A DNA stretch of 14,550 bases, taken from DUAL01 sp964478325 (lineage in GTDB: Bacteria; Bacteroidota; Bacteroidia; Flavobacteriales; BACL11). Positions 1 through 6,886 of the stretch are shown here, in pieces. Under the pieces are notes generated by a model that was not told the origin of the DNA, searched no databases, and saw only the letters and a program-made list of their open reading frames with translations. The stretch covers positions 1-14,550 of the forward strand of contig CAYZIA010000031.1 of the NCBI GenBank assembly GCA_964478325.1, in the 5' to 3' direction. Within the stretch, counting starts at the first letter, position 1. Each line of letters begins with the position of its first letter. A program made the position numbers and the translations under genes.

Positions 1-57
1 GCACGAGCTTATAAGCCTTACGCAAAGAAAAGAATGGGTTGGAGTAGAATAATATAA
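1..57 (+). CDS. Possible C-terminal tail of an unknown protein (partial)
   Basis: An open frame enters from the left edge and encodes 18 residues, ending ...KKRMGWSRII and a TAA stop at 55-57. It is rich in Lys, Arg and aromatic residues, and I do not recognise the family. It stops five bases before the 3' end of the SRP RNA on the other strand, so the two would be convergent. With so little sequence, this could also be a chance open frame. Low confidence. Confidence 0.35.
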   Translation, partial: ARAYKPYAKKRMGWSRII

Positions 58-71
58 AAAGAAAGGGCAAG
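56..71 (-). terminator. Putative terminator formed by the SRP RNA closing stem
   Basis: On the minus strand the closing arm CTTGCCCTTT of the SRP RNA is followed directly by CTTTTT. A GC-containing stem followed by a U-run is the form of an intrinsic terminator, so the RNA's own closing stem may serve as its stop signal. This is inferred from the layout only. Confidence 0.4.
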
Positions 72-163
72 CTACTTATATCGCACCGCTACAACCTAAT
101 ACCCTTGCTACCTTCCGGTCCTGGGGGAGTTCATAGGGAGCTGGTCGTATAAGACTTGCCCTT
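62..163 (-). ncRNA. ffs: Bacterial small SRP RNA (4.5S-like)
   Basis: This is the RNA scaffold of the signal recognition particle, which binds Ffh and directs nascent membrane and exported proteins to FtsY and the translocon. Read on the minus strand, the apical loop contains CCGGAAGGTAGCA, matching the conserved GGAA tetraloop and the asymmetric Ffh-binding internal loop of bacterial SRP RNAs. The ends pair as one long rod: AAGGGCAAG at the 5' end (163-155) with CTTGCCCTT at the 3' end, followed inward by CTTATA with TATAAG. The length of about 100 nt fits the small bacterial type without an Alu domain. A perfect TATTTTTG box lies just upstream and a T-rich tract follows the closing stem. 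The exact ends are inferred from pairing and could be off by a few bases. Confidence 0.93.
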
Positions 164-170
164 AGGGGCA

Positions 171-178
171 CAAAAATA
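171..178 (-). promoter_or_regulatory. -7 promoter box of the SRP RNA
   Basis: The minus strand reads TATTTTTG, a full match to the Bacteroidota -7 consensus TAnnTTTG. It ends about 8 bases before the inferred 5' end of the SRP RNA at 163, which is the expected distance to the transcription start. I do not see a clear -33 TTTG partner. Confidence 0.6.
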
Positions 179-225
179 AGATTATTCTTAAAAAGGTATG
201 GGGAATTTGTAAATCTATTTTTGTT

Positions 226-233
226 TATATTTG
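226..233 (+). promoter_or_regulatory. -7 promoter box of the DUF4199-GT2-GT4 operon
   Basis: TATATTTG is a perfect TAnnTTTG box. A TTTG at 206-209 lies 16 bases upstream and could serve as a somewhat close -33 element. Transcription would start near 240, about 20 bases before the ATG at 261. The TTG at 231-233, which could be read as a start of a longer frame, lies inside this box and so would not be transcribed. Confidence 0.6.
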
Positions 234-260
234 CCTGATTTAATTTTTAAAGATTTAAGA

Positions 261-782
261 ATGAATTCAAGAAAATTTGCAATGAACTATGGTGCAATTT
301 TAGGATTGTGCTTAGTGGCGATTGCAACTATAATATGGAGTTTCGGAATAGATAAGAATGGCTCATTAGTCCCTTCAATTTTAAATAATAGCCTGATAAT
401 TATGGGTATTACATATACTATTATTCAGTTTCGTGATACTGAAAATAGTGGCTTTATTTCTTATTTTGATTCTTTAAAATTAGGGACATCTGTTGCCTTC
501 TTTTCTTCTCTAATTTTAGCCTTTTATACTTTTATCTTTATCAATTATATTGAACCCAATACTTTGAATGAAATATTGGTAGAAGCTGAACAAGCAATTT
601 TGGAAAGCAAACCAGAAATATCGGATGAAGAGTTGGATTTAGCATTAGATATGACAACTAAATTTATACAACCGCATTGGATGCTTATTTTGGGTGTACT
701 TGGAGGTACTTTTATGGGTTTCATTTATTCTTTAATTATCTCTATTTTTGTTAAAAAAGATAATCCAAACGAAATAGTATAA
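261..782 (+). CDS. DUF4199 family inner-membrane protein
   Basis: A 173-residue membrane protein of the Bacteroidota-specific DUF4199 family; no biochemical function is established for it. Four hydrophobic segments are visible: about residues 9-28, 38-57, 72-95 and 140-163. They are arranged as two pairs around an acidic, probably helical loop at about 100-135 rich in Glu and Asp. The start at 261 is chosen over an in-frame TTG at 231 because the TTG lies within the -7 promoter box and the family typically begins just before a K-[FY]-x2-x-YG motif (here KFAMNYGAILG). It is the first gene of an operon, three bases ahead of the GT2 gene. In this phylum DUF4199 genes commonly precede such glycosyltransferases, which suggests an envelope role, but this is inference. 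Confidence 0.85.
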   Translation: MNSRKFAMNYGAILGLCLVAIATIIWSFGIDKNGSLVPSILNNSLIIMGITYTIIQFRDTENSGFISYFDSLKLGTSVAFFSSLILAFYTFIFINYIEPNTLNEILVEAEQAILESKPEISDEELDLALDMTTKFIQPHWMLILGVLGGTFMGFIYSLIISIFVKKDNPNEIV

Positions 783-785
783 ATT

Positions 786-1739
786 ATGAATATTAGTGTA
801 GTAATCCCTTTATTTAATGAAGAAGACTCTTTACAAGAGTTATGTACTTTGATTAACAAAGTAATGCAAGAAAATAATTTTTCATATGAAGTTATTTTAA
901 TAGATGATGGAAGTAAAGATAAATCCTGGAGGGTTATAGAAAAAATAACTTCTTCTAATCAAAATGTAAAAGGTATTAAGTTTAGAAGAAATTATGGAAA
1001 ATCGGCAGCATTAAATGTAGGGTTTTCCAAAGTAAAAGGTAATGTAGTAATTACTATGGATGCCGATTTGCAGGATGATCCCAATGAAATTACAGCACTA
1101 TATAATATGATAGAAAAGAAAGGTTTTGATTTAGTTTCTGGATGGAAGAAAAAACGATATGATCCAATAACAAAAACTATTCCTACCAAACTTTTTAATT
1201 GGGCAGCACGAAAGGCATCAGGCATTTATTTACACGATTTTAATTGTGGACTAAAGGCTTATAAAAATGCAGTTGTAAAATGTATTGAAGTAAGAGGTGA
1301 AATGCATCGATATATTCCGGTAATTGCTAAGTGGGCAGGTTTTTCTAATATTACAGAGAAAGTAGTAGAACACCAGGCCAGAAAATATGGAGTAACAAAA
1401 TTCGGAATGGAACGCTTTATTAATGGTTTCCTAGATTTAATGACTATTACTTTTGTTTCTCGTTTTGGTAAACAACCAATGCATTTTTTTGGAGTCTTTG
1501 GTATTTTGATGTTCTTGCTTGGTTTTGGGGTATTTAGCTATATAGGAGGTGCTAAGTTGTATGCTATGTTTACTGATATTCCAGCTAAAAATATTGCTGA
1601 GATGTCAGGATTTTATATCGCTTTAACTTCCATGATTATTGGTGTCCAATTATTCCTTTCTGGCTTTATTGCCGAAATGATTTCAAAAAATTCAGCTGAA
1701 AGAAATAATTATCAAATTGAGCAAAAAATAGGAATCTGA
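786..1739 (+). CDS. GT2 glycosyltransferase, polyprenol-phosphate sugar synthase type
   Basis: A 317-residue membrane-anchored glycosyltransferase of family 2, like dolichol-phosphate mannose synthases and GtrB/ArnC-type enzymes. These move a sugar from a nucleotide sugar to polyprenyl phosphate on the cytoplasmic face of the membrane. The N-terminal GT-A domain opens with SVVIPLFNEE (4-13), has the nucleotide-binding IDDGSKD (39-45) and the metal-binding DADLQDDP (92-99). The motif HQARKYGVTKFG (196-207) is the acceptor-side R-x-[YG]-G-x-[ST]-K-[FY] signature of the polyprenol-phosphate subgroup. Two C-terminal transmembrane helices follow (about 233-257 and 275-299). It lies three bases after the DUF4199 gene, and its TGA overlaps the ATG of the next gene by one base, so translation is probably coupled. 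The sugar is unknown. Confidence 0.92.
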   Translation: MNISVVIPLFNEEDSLQELCTLINKVMQENNFSYEVILIDDGSKDKSWRVIEKITSSNQNVKGIKFRRNYGKSAALNVGFSKVKGNVVITMDADLQDDPNEITALYNMIEKKGFDLVSGWKKKRYDPITKTIPTKLFNWAARKASGIYLHDFNCGLKAYKNAVVKCIEVRGEMHRYIPVIAKWAGFSNITEKVVEHQARKYGVTKFGMERFINGFLDLMTITFVSRFGKQPMHFFGVFGILMFLLGFGVFSYIGGAKLYAMFTDIPAKNIAEMSGFYIALTSMIIGVQLFLSGFIAEMISKNSAERNNYQIEQKIGI

Positions 1740-2865
1740 TGAAGATTACTATTTTAAGCACAGCATTTCCTTATCGTGGAGGAATTGCTGTTTTTACAGA
1801 GCGTCTTGCAAGGGCTTTTCAAGCGGAAAAAGATCATGTGAATATTAGTACCTTTTCGCTTCAATATCCTAACTTTTTATTTCCAGGAAAATCCCAATAT
1901 TCATCTAGTGAAAAACCAAAAGATTTAACTATTACACAAGAAGTGAATTCTATCAATCCCTTGAATTGGGTTTGGCTTGGCTTAAAATTAAAGAAGCAAA
2001 AAGCAGATATTCTTATTTTAAAATATTGGATTCCATTTATGGCACCTTGTTTGGGTACTATTGCTAGGATTGTAAAACGTAATAAGCATACCAAAGTAAT
2101 TGTTGTAATTGATAATTTGATTCCTCACGAGAAAAGATTTGGAGATCATTTATTGAATACTTATTTTGTAAATAGTGTAGATGGTTTTGTAGCAATGTCC
2201 GAAAGCGTATTTAATGATTTGGATCAATTTGGAGCAAATAAAAAGAAAGTTTTGGGAGTCCATCCTTTGTATGATAATTTTGGAGAAGCAATAAGTAAAG
2301 AGAATGCAATAGTGCGCTTATCTTTAATTATAAATATATACTCTTTTTTGGTATTATCCGGAAATATAAAGGATTAGATATATTATTAGAAGCTTTTGCG
2401 GATAATCGTCTTCAAAATCAGAATCTCAAATTAATAGTTGCTGGGGAATTTTATGAAGATGCAAAACCTTATTATGATTTAATCGAAAAATATAATCTAA
2501 GCGATTCAGTGGTATTGGCTACAAAGTTTATTCCGGATGAAAAGGTAGTAGATTACTTTTGTGCAGCGGATATTATTGCACAACCTTATAAAAATGCAAC
2601 TCAAAGTGGGGTTACTCAAATTGCCTATCATTTTGAAAAACCAATGTTGGTTACCAATGTTGGAGGACTAAATGAAATAGTCCCTAATCATAAAGTAGGC
2701 TATGTTTGTGAGCCAAATGCCAAGGACGTTTCTGATTGTTTGGTTGATTTCTTTTCAAAGGATAAGGAATCAGAATTTATTGAGGGCGTAAAAGAAGAGA
2801 AATCAAAATATTCTTGGGATAAGATGATTGAAAATATTAAATCTTTACATAGGTTGTTGTACTAA
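1739..2865 (+). pseudogene. GT4 glycosyltransferase, interrupted by a -1 frameshift
   Basis: A family 4 (GT-B fold) glycosyltransferase split between two frames. The 5' part gives the acceptor-side domain, starting MKITILSTAFPYRGGIA, and runs in one frame to a TAG at 2375-2377. The 3' part is open in the -1 frame from 2299 and gives the nucleotide-sugar domain: KYILFFGIIRKYKGLDILL (2332 onward), ATQSGVTQIAYHFEKPM and NVGGLNEIV (donor-binding Glu) near the end. The downstream frame already reads KYILFFG, which fits the family, so the lesion is best placed at about 2310-2330, where adding one base to TTAATT would give SLNYKYILFFG in one frame. A T-TTT-TTG heptamer at 2344-2350 could also join the frames. 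Together the pieces make a normal-length enzyme of about 375 residues. It follows the GT2 gene with a 1-nt overlap. Either a real pseudogene, a sequence error, or, less likely, programmed frameshifting. Confidence 0.85.
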
Positions 2866-2887
2866 TATTTACTCGTATTTTTCTTTC

Positions 2888-2895
2888 TATATTTG
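2888..2895 (+). promoter_or_regulatory. -7 promoter box of the MORN-mnmA-protease unit
   Basis: TATATTTG is a perfect TAnnTTTG box and the same octamer as at 226-233. Transcription would begin around 2902, leaving a leader of only about 6-10 bases before the ATG pair at 2908/2911. An in-frame TTG at 2893 lies in the box and is not a credible start. No clear -33 element is seen at the right distance. Confidence 0.55.
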
Positions 2896-2910
2896 CTAAA
2901 AATTATCATG

Positions 2911-3567
2911 ATGAAAAAACTTCTTTTATTTTTATTTTGTATTCCTTTCTTTGTATTTAGTCAAACGATAAATCAAATAGATTCAAAAGGTTTGAAGCAA
3001 GGTAATTGGGAAAAAACTTATGAAAATGGAAACAGAAAATATGAAGGTAATTTTAAGGATGATATTGAACAAGGGATTTTCAAATATTATTACAAAACAG
3101 GGGAGCTAAAAGGCAAAAAAGAATTTTTTCATAAAGGCAAAGCAGCATCCTCTCATTTTTATAGTAAGAAAGGAAAATTAATTGCATCTGGGCTTTATGT
3201 AAGTCAGAAAAAAGATAGCACTTGGAATTATTACAATACTGATGAGATTCTTATTTTATCTGAGCAATTTAATGGTGGAAGATTAGATGGAGTCACAAAA
3301 ACATTTTATGAAGAAGGAGAGGTCTATGAAATAAAGAATTGGAAAAATGGAGTTGAAAATGGGAAATGGGAGCAATTCTATAAAAATGGAAAATTAATAA
3401 TGAGTACAACTTATAAAAATGGAATCTTAAGTGGGAAATACACTTATTATTATCCAAATGGAAAAGTTGATTTTGAAGGTAATTATAAAAATAATGTAAA
3501 AGTAGGCGAATGGTTTTATTTCTCAGAAGAGGGAGTGCAGGACACGATAATAAAATACAATGAATAA
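2911..3567 (+). CDS. Exported MORN-repeat (YwqK-like) protein
   Basis: A 218-residue protein with a signal peptide (MKKLLLFLFCIPFFVFSQ, cleavage after about residue 17) and a series of MORN_2-type repeats. The repeats have the pattern G-x2-x-G-x-W-x2-[FY]-[YF]-x-NG-x-[KL], for example QGNWEKTYENGNRKYEGNF (30-48), NGKWEQFYKNGKL (140-152) and SGKYTYYYPNGKVDFEGNY (164-182). Six to seven units are discernible; the third and fourth are degenerate. Databases label many such proteins YwqK-family antitoxins, but no toxin partner is present and the role is unknown; a surface or periplasmic binding role is a guess. The start could be the adjacent ATG at 2908, which adds one Met. The last codons overlap the original mnmA start (ATGAATAA, 3560-3567), so the two were translationally coupled. 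MORN-repeat genes beside mnmA are common in this phylum. Confidence 0.85.
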   Translation: MKKLLLFLFCIPFFVFSQTINQIDSKGLKQGNWEKTYENGNRKYEGNFKDDIEQGIFKYYYKTGELKGKKEFFHKGKAASSHFYSKKGKLIASGLYVSQKKDSTWNYYNTDEILILSEQFNGGRLDGVTKTFYEEGEVYEIKNWKNGVENGKWEQFYKNGKLIMSTTYKNGILSGKYTYYYPNGKVDFEGNYKNNVKVGEWFYFSEEGVQDTIIKYNE

Positions 3568-4643
3568 AGGTAGAGTCTTAATGGCAATGAGTGGTGGATA
3601 GTACTATGGATTCCCTTTTATTGCATGAAGAGGGCTATAAGGTAATTGGTTTAACTATGAAGACCTGGGATTACGAAAACTCTGGTGGAAGTAAAAAAGA
3701 AACAGGTTGTTGTAGTTTAGATTCTATTAATGATGCACGCCAATTAGCAGTAGATTGTGGTTTCCCGCATACTATTTTAGATATTCGGGAGGAATTTGGT
3801 GATTTTATCATTGATAATTTTGTGGATGAATATATTGCAGGACGCACGCCAAATCCTTGTGTATTATGTAATACACATATTAAATGGGAAGCATTATTAA
3901 AAAGAGCAGATATGCTCGACTGTGTATTTATTGCTACAGGTCATTATGCTCAAATCCGTAAAGAAAATGGCAGGTATGTTGTTTCCAAAGGATTGGATGA
4001 TAGCAAAGATCAATCTTATGTGCTTTGGGGCGTAAAACAAGAGTGTTTGAGTAGAACCATATTTCCAATGGGGAAATTTCATAAAAAGGATATCAAACAA
4101 ATGGCAATTGATAGAGGTTATAAAGCTTTGGCTGAAAAAAGTGAAAGTTATGAGATTTGCTTTATTCCTGATAATGATTATAGAAGTTTTCTTAAAAGAA
4201 GAGTGAATGGCTTAGAAGAGAAAGTAAAAGGAGGAAATTTTGTATCCGTAGATGGAGATGTTGTAGGTACCCATGATGGATACCCTTTTTATACTATTGG
4301 ACAAAGAAAGTTAGGTGTTTCACTAGGGAATAGTCCTACTTATGTAGTGGGGATAAATCCAGAAAGCAATATAGTTGTTGTGGGAACAAAAAAAGATTTA
4401 AAAAAACAAGAAATGTATGTGCGGAATATCAATTATATAAAGTATCCTAAAATTGAGGATGGAATGCAGTGTTTGGTAAAAGTTCGCTACAAGCATAAGG
4501 GAGAGATGGCAAGCGTTACTAATGCTGGAGAGAATTTAAAAGTTCTTTTTCATCAAAAAGTAGAAGGAATTGCCCCTGGACAATCGGCAGCTATTTATGA
4601 AGGTGATGATTTAATTGCTGGTGGATTTATTATGAAACGATAA
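3560..4643 (+). pseudogene. mnmA: tRNA 2-thiouridine(34) synthase MnmA, disrupted at the PP-loop
   Basis: MnmA adenylates and thiolates U34 in the tRNAs for Lys, Glu and Gln, taking sulfur from a relay. The natural start is the ATG at 3560 (MNKGRVLMAMSGG), overlapping the previous gene's stop by 8 nt, but this frame meets a TAG at 3599-3601. The rest of the enzyme continues in another frame as VDSTMDSLLLHEEGY onward. The ATP-binding PP-loop SGGxDS is therefore cut exactly in its middle. The DNA reads AGTGGTGGATAGT where AGT GGT GGA GTG GAT AGT would be expected; one copy of a GTGGA-GTGGA tandem appears lost (5 bp). Everything downstream looks intact, including the catalytic Cys of NPCVLCN (codon 3858), the second Cys of EICFIPD (codon 4158) and the C-terminal barrel. 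A product begun at GTG 3591 or 3594 would lack the SGG half of the loop and should be inactive. Real mutation or sequence error cannot be separated here. Confidence 0.88.
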
Positions 4644-4644
4644 T

Positions 4645-6273
4645 ATGAATAAGATTTTTGTTTTATTTTTTATTTCCATTTCCACTTTTGCTCAACAAGA
4701 CTCTATTACTTACAAATATTGGGTAGAATTTATCGATAAAGATAATTCTGTTTTCTCTGTAAATAATCCTGAATATTTTCTTTCTCAAAGAGCTATTGAT
4801 AGAAGAAAAGGTCAAAATATTGATATTAAGATTCAAGATTTACCAATTAACAATTGGTATGTAGATAGTATCAGGAATTTAGGCTTTGAAATAATAAATC
4901 GTTCGAAATGGTTTAATGGGATTATGCTTGCAACAAATGATTCGTTGCTCAGTAATAAAATTGACTTTCCATTTGTGAAGAGAATTTATTATTTTGGAAA
5001 CTGGAATGAGAACAAATCAAATCAGAAAATAAAATCAAAATTGAGAATGAATTTTAGCAAGGTAGATTATGGAGATTCCTTTAATCAACTAACTATGTTA
5101 AAAGGAAATGTTTTGCATAATAAGAATCTAAAAGGAGAGGGGCTAGTAATTGCAGTTTTGGATGCTGGCTTTAGCAAAGCAAACCAAATGGATGTGTTTG
5201 AAAAGGTATTTTCTGAAAATAGAATTCTTGGTACTAGAGATTTTGTAAAAAAAGACAATGATATCTTTCAGGAACATTCACATGGGATGATGGTTCTATC
5301 TACAATGGGATCTGAAAATAAAGGGCAAATAATTGGCACTTCTCCTGAAGCTTCTTTTTGGCTTTTACGTTCGGAAGATGGAGATTCTGAGAATTTGATT
5401 GAGGAGTACAATTGGCTTTGTGCAGCTGAATTTTCGGATAGTGTCGGCGCAGATATCATCAATTCTTCATTGGGTTATACCACTTTTGATCATGCTAATC
5501 AGAATCATACTTATTCTGATATGGATGGAAAAACTACTCCTGTGAGTATTGCTGCAAATATTGCAAGTAGAAAAGGAATGATTGTAGTTAATTCTGCAGG
5601 AAACTCTGGTTCTAATAGTTGGCATTATATTGGCGCTCCTGCTGATGCAGATAGTATTTTATCGGTTGGTGCAGTAGATGAGAATAGGGACTTCGCATGG
5701 TTTTCTTCTTATGGACCAACTTTTGATGGTAGAACAAAACCTACTATTGTTGCACAAGGAAGAAATACTATTGTTGCAACCTCAGATAATGGGGTTCTGG
5801 CAGGTAATGGAACCTCTTTTTCTTCTCCTGTAATAGCTGGAATGACTGCTTGCCTTTGGCAAGCTCACCCAAACAGAACAAATATGGAAATAATTAATGC
5901 AATTATCTTGAGTAGTCATTTGCATCAGAAACCTAATGATTCATTGGGATATGGTTTGCCTAATTTTGCTTTAGCTGATTTACTTTTAACAGAGCCAAAA
6001 GATCAATCAATTTCTGAGATAATTGCTGTTGTTCCAAATCCAATAAGTTCAAATTCTCACCTTTATGTTTATGTGGCTAATACGAATGAAATGAGTATGG
6101 AGGTTTATGATATGAAAGGAAATAGAATTAATCAATTTAACTTTTATCTTACTCCACAAAGTAACAATCAAATCAACCTCTCTTTTTTAAGAAGAAATAC
6201 AGTTGGCGTTTACTTTCTAAAAATACGAATTGCAAGGCAAGAGTTTGTAGAAAAAGTGATAGTTATTGAATAG
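4645..6273 (+). CDS. Secreted S8 subtilisin-like serine protease with T9SS sorting domain
   Basis: A 542-residue subtilase. A signal peptide (1 to about 16, ...SISTFAQ) is followed by an N-terminal region at 22-100 containing FLSQRAIDRRKGQ, typical of a Bacteroidota subtilase group. The catalytic domain has Asp173 (AVLDAGFS), His213 (SHGMMVLST) and Ser391 (GTSFSSPVIAG), plus the oxyanion Asn320 (NSAGN), so all four residues are present. From about 464 a type A T9SS C-terminal domain follows (VVPNP...VYDMKGN...GVYFLKI), which sends the protein through the type IX secretion pore and is normally cleaved. The ATG is one base after the mnmA stop, so it is probably co-transcribed from 2888 and depends on readthrough past the lesion. 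It ends one base from the convergent hydrolase gene. The substrate is unknown. Confidence 0.93.
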   Translation: MNKIFVLFFISISTFAQQDSITYKYWVEFIDKDNSVFSVNNPEYFLSQRAIDRRKGQNIDIKIQDLPINNWYVDSIRNLGFEIINRSKWFNGIMLATNDSLLSNKIDFPFVKRIYYFGNWNENKSNQKIKSKLRMNFSKVDYGDSFNQLTMLKGNVLHNKNLKGEGLVIAVLDAGFSKANQMDVFEKVFSENRILGTRDFVKKDNDIFQEHSHGMMVLSTMGSENKGQIIGTSPEASFWLLRSEDGDSENLIEEYNWLCAAEFSDSVGADIINSSLGYTTFDHANQNHTYSDMDGKTTPVSIAANIASRKGMIVVNSAGNSGSNSWHYIGAPADADSILSVGAVDENRDFAWFSSYGPTFDGRTKPTIVAQGRNTIVATSDNGVLAGNGTSFSSPVIAGMTACLWQAHPNRTNMEIINAIILSSHLHQKPNDSLGYGLPNFALADLLLTEPKDQSISEIIAVVPNPISSNSHLYVYVANTNEMSMEVYDMKGNRINQFNFYLTPQSNNQINLSFLRRNTVGVYFLKIRIARQEFVEKVIVIE

Positions 6274-6274
6274 T

Positions 6275-6886
6275 TTACCTTACAACAACCTTAAACATTT
6301 CTTTATTTTCAACAAACCCTTGTAAAGTTTCTCCTTTTTTAACTTTTCCTACTCCTTCAGGGGTTCCGGTATATATTAGATCTCCAATCTTTAGGGTATA
6401 AAATTTTGAAATATGAGCTATAATTTCATCAAAGGAGAATAGCATATCTTTACTATTTCCTACTTGTACTTGCTTTCTATCTTTTTCTAATCTGAAAGAA
6501 ATATTATTTAAATCTAATTCTGATTTATTAATAAAGGTTTTGCTGATCTGTGCCGACCCATCAAATCCTTTTGCTTTTTCCCAAGGAAGTCCTTTTGCTT
6601 TGCAATCATCCTGTATATCACGAGCAGTAAAATCAATACCTAAGCCAACTTGTGAATAGTATTTGCATGCAAATCTCTCTTCAATATTTTTACCAATCTT
6701 ATCAATTTTTATCACTAATTCCACTTCATAGTCTATATGATTAGAAAAATCAGGAATCAAAAAAGGATGTCCTTTAGGCTGAATTGCTGTTTCAGGTTTT
6801 AAGAAGAATAGAGGTTCAGATGGAATTTGGCTGCCTAATTCTTTTGCATGATTTACATAATTTCTGCCGATGCAAATAATTTTCAT
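6275..6886 (-). CDS. Fumarylacetoacetate hydrolase (FAH) family protein
   Basis: A 203-residue single-domain FAH protein like FAHD1, YcgM and acylpyruvases. These use a divalent metal to cleave acylpyruvates, decarboxylate oxaloacetate or tautomerise it, in the cytoplasm. Visible are the N-terminal signature GRNYVNHAKELG (7-18), the metal ligands Glu54 and Glu56 (DYEVEL) and Asp85 (GLGIDFTARD), the lid and active-site stretch KGLPWEKAKGFDG (98-110) and the closing TGTPEGVG (173-180). The length is normal for the short bacterial form. Its ATG overlaps the end of the exonuclease gene by 4 nt, so the two are one transcription unit. The precise substrate cannot be read from sequence; oxaloacetate tautomerase/decarboxylase or acylpyruvase are both possible. 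Confidence 0.92.
   Translation of the reverse strand: MKIICIGRNYVNHAKELGSQIPSEPLFFLKPETAIQPKGHPFLIPDFSNHIDYEVELVIKIDKIGKNIEERFACKYYSQVGLGIDFTARDIQDDCKAKGLPWEKAKGFDGSAQISKTFINKSELDLNNISFRLEKDRKQVQVGNSKDMLFSFDEIIAHISKFYTLKIGDLIYTGTPEGVGKVKKGETLQGFVENKEMFKVVVR

Noticed and set aside
2911..3567. A toxin-antitoxin pair based on the YwqK label of the MORN protein
   Set aside because: No toxin gene is adjacent, the protein has a signal peptide, and its neighbour is mnmA, so the antitoxin label is not supported here.
3593..3605. Programmed frameshift or stop readthrough rescuing mnmA
   Set aside because: Neither a +1 slip at GGA-TAG nor a backward slip of two bases gives SGGxDS; each drops one or two residues of the loop. 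Only restoring five bases does so.
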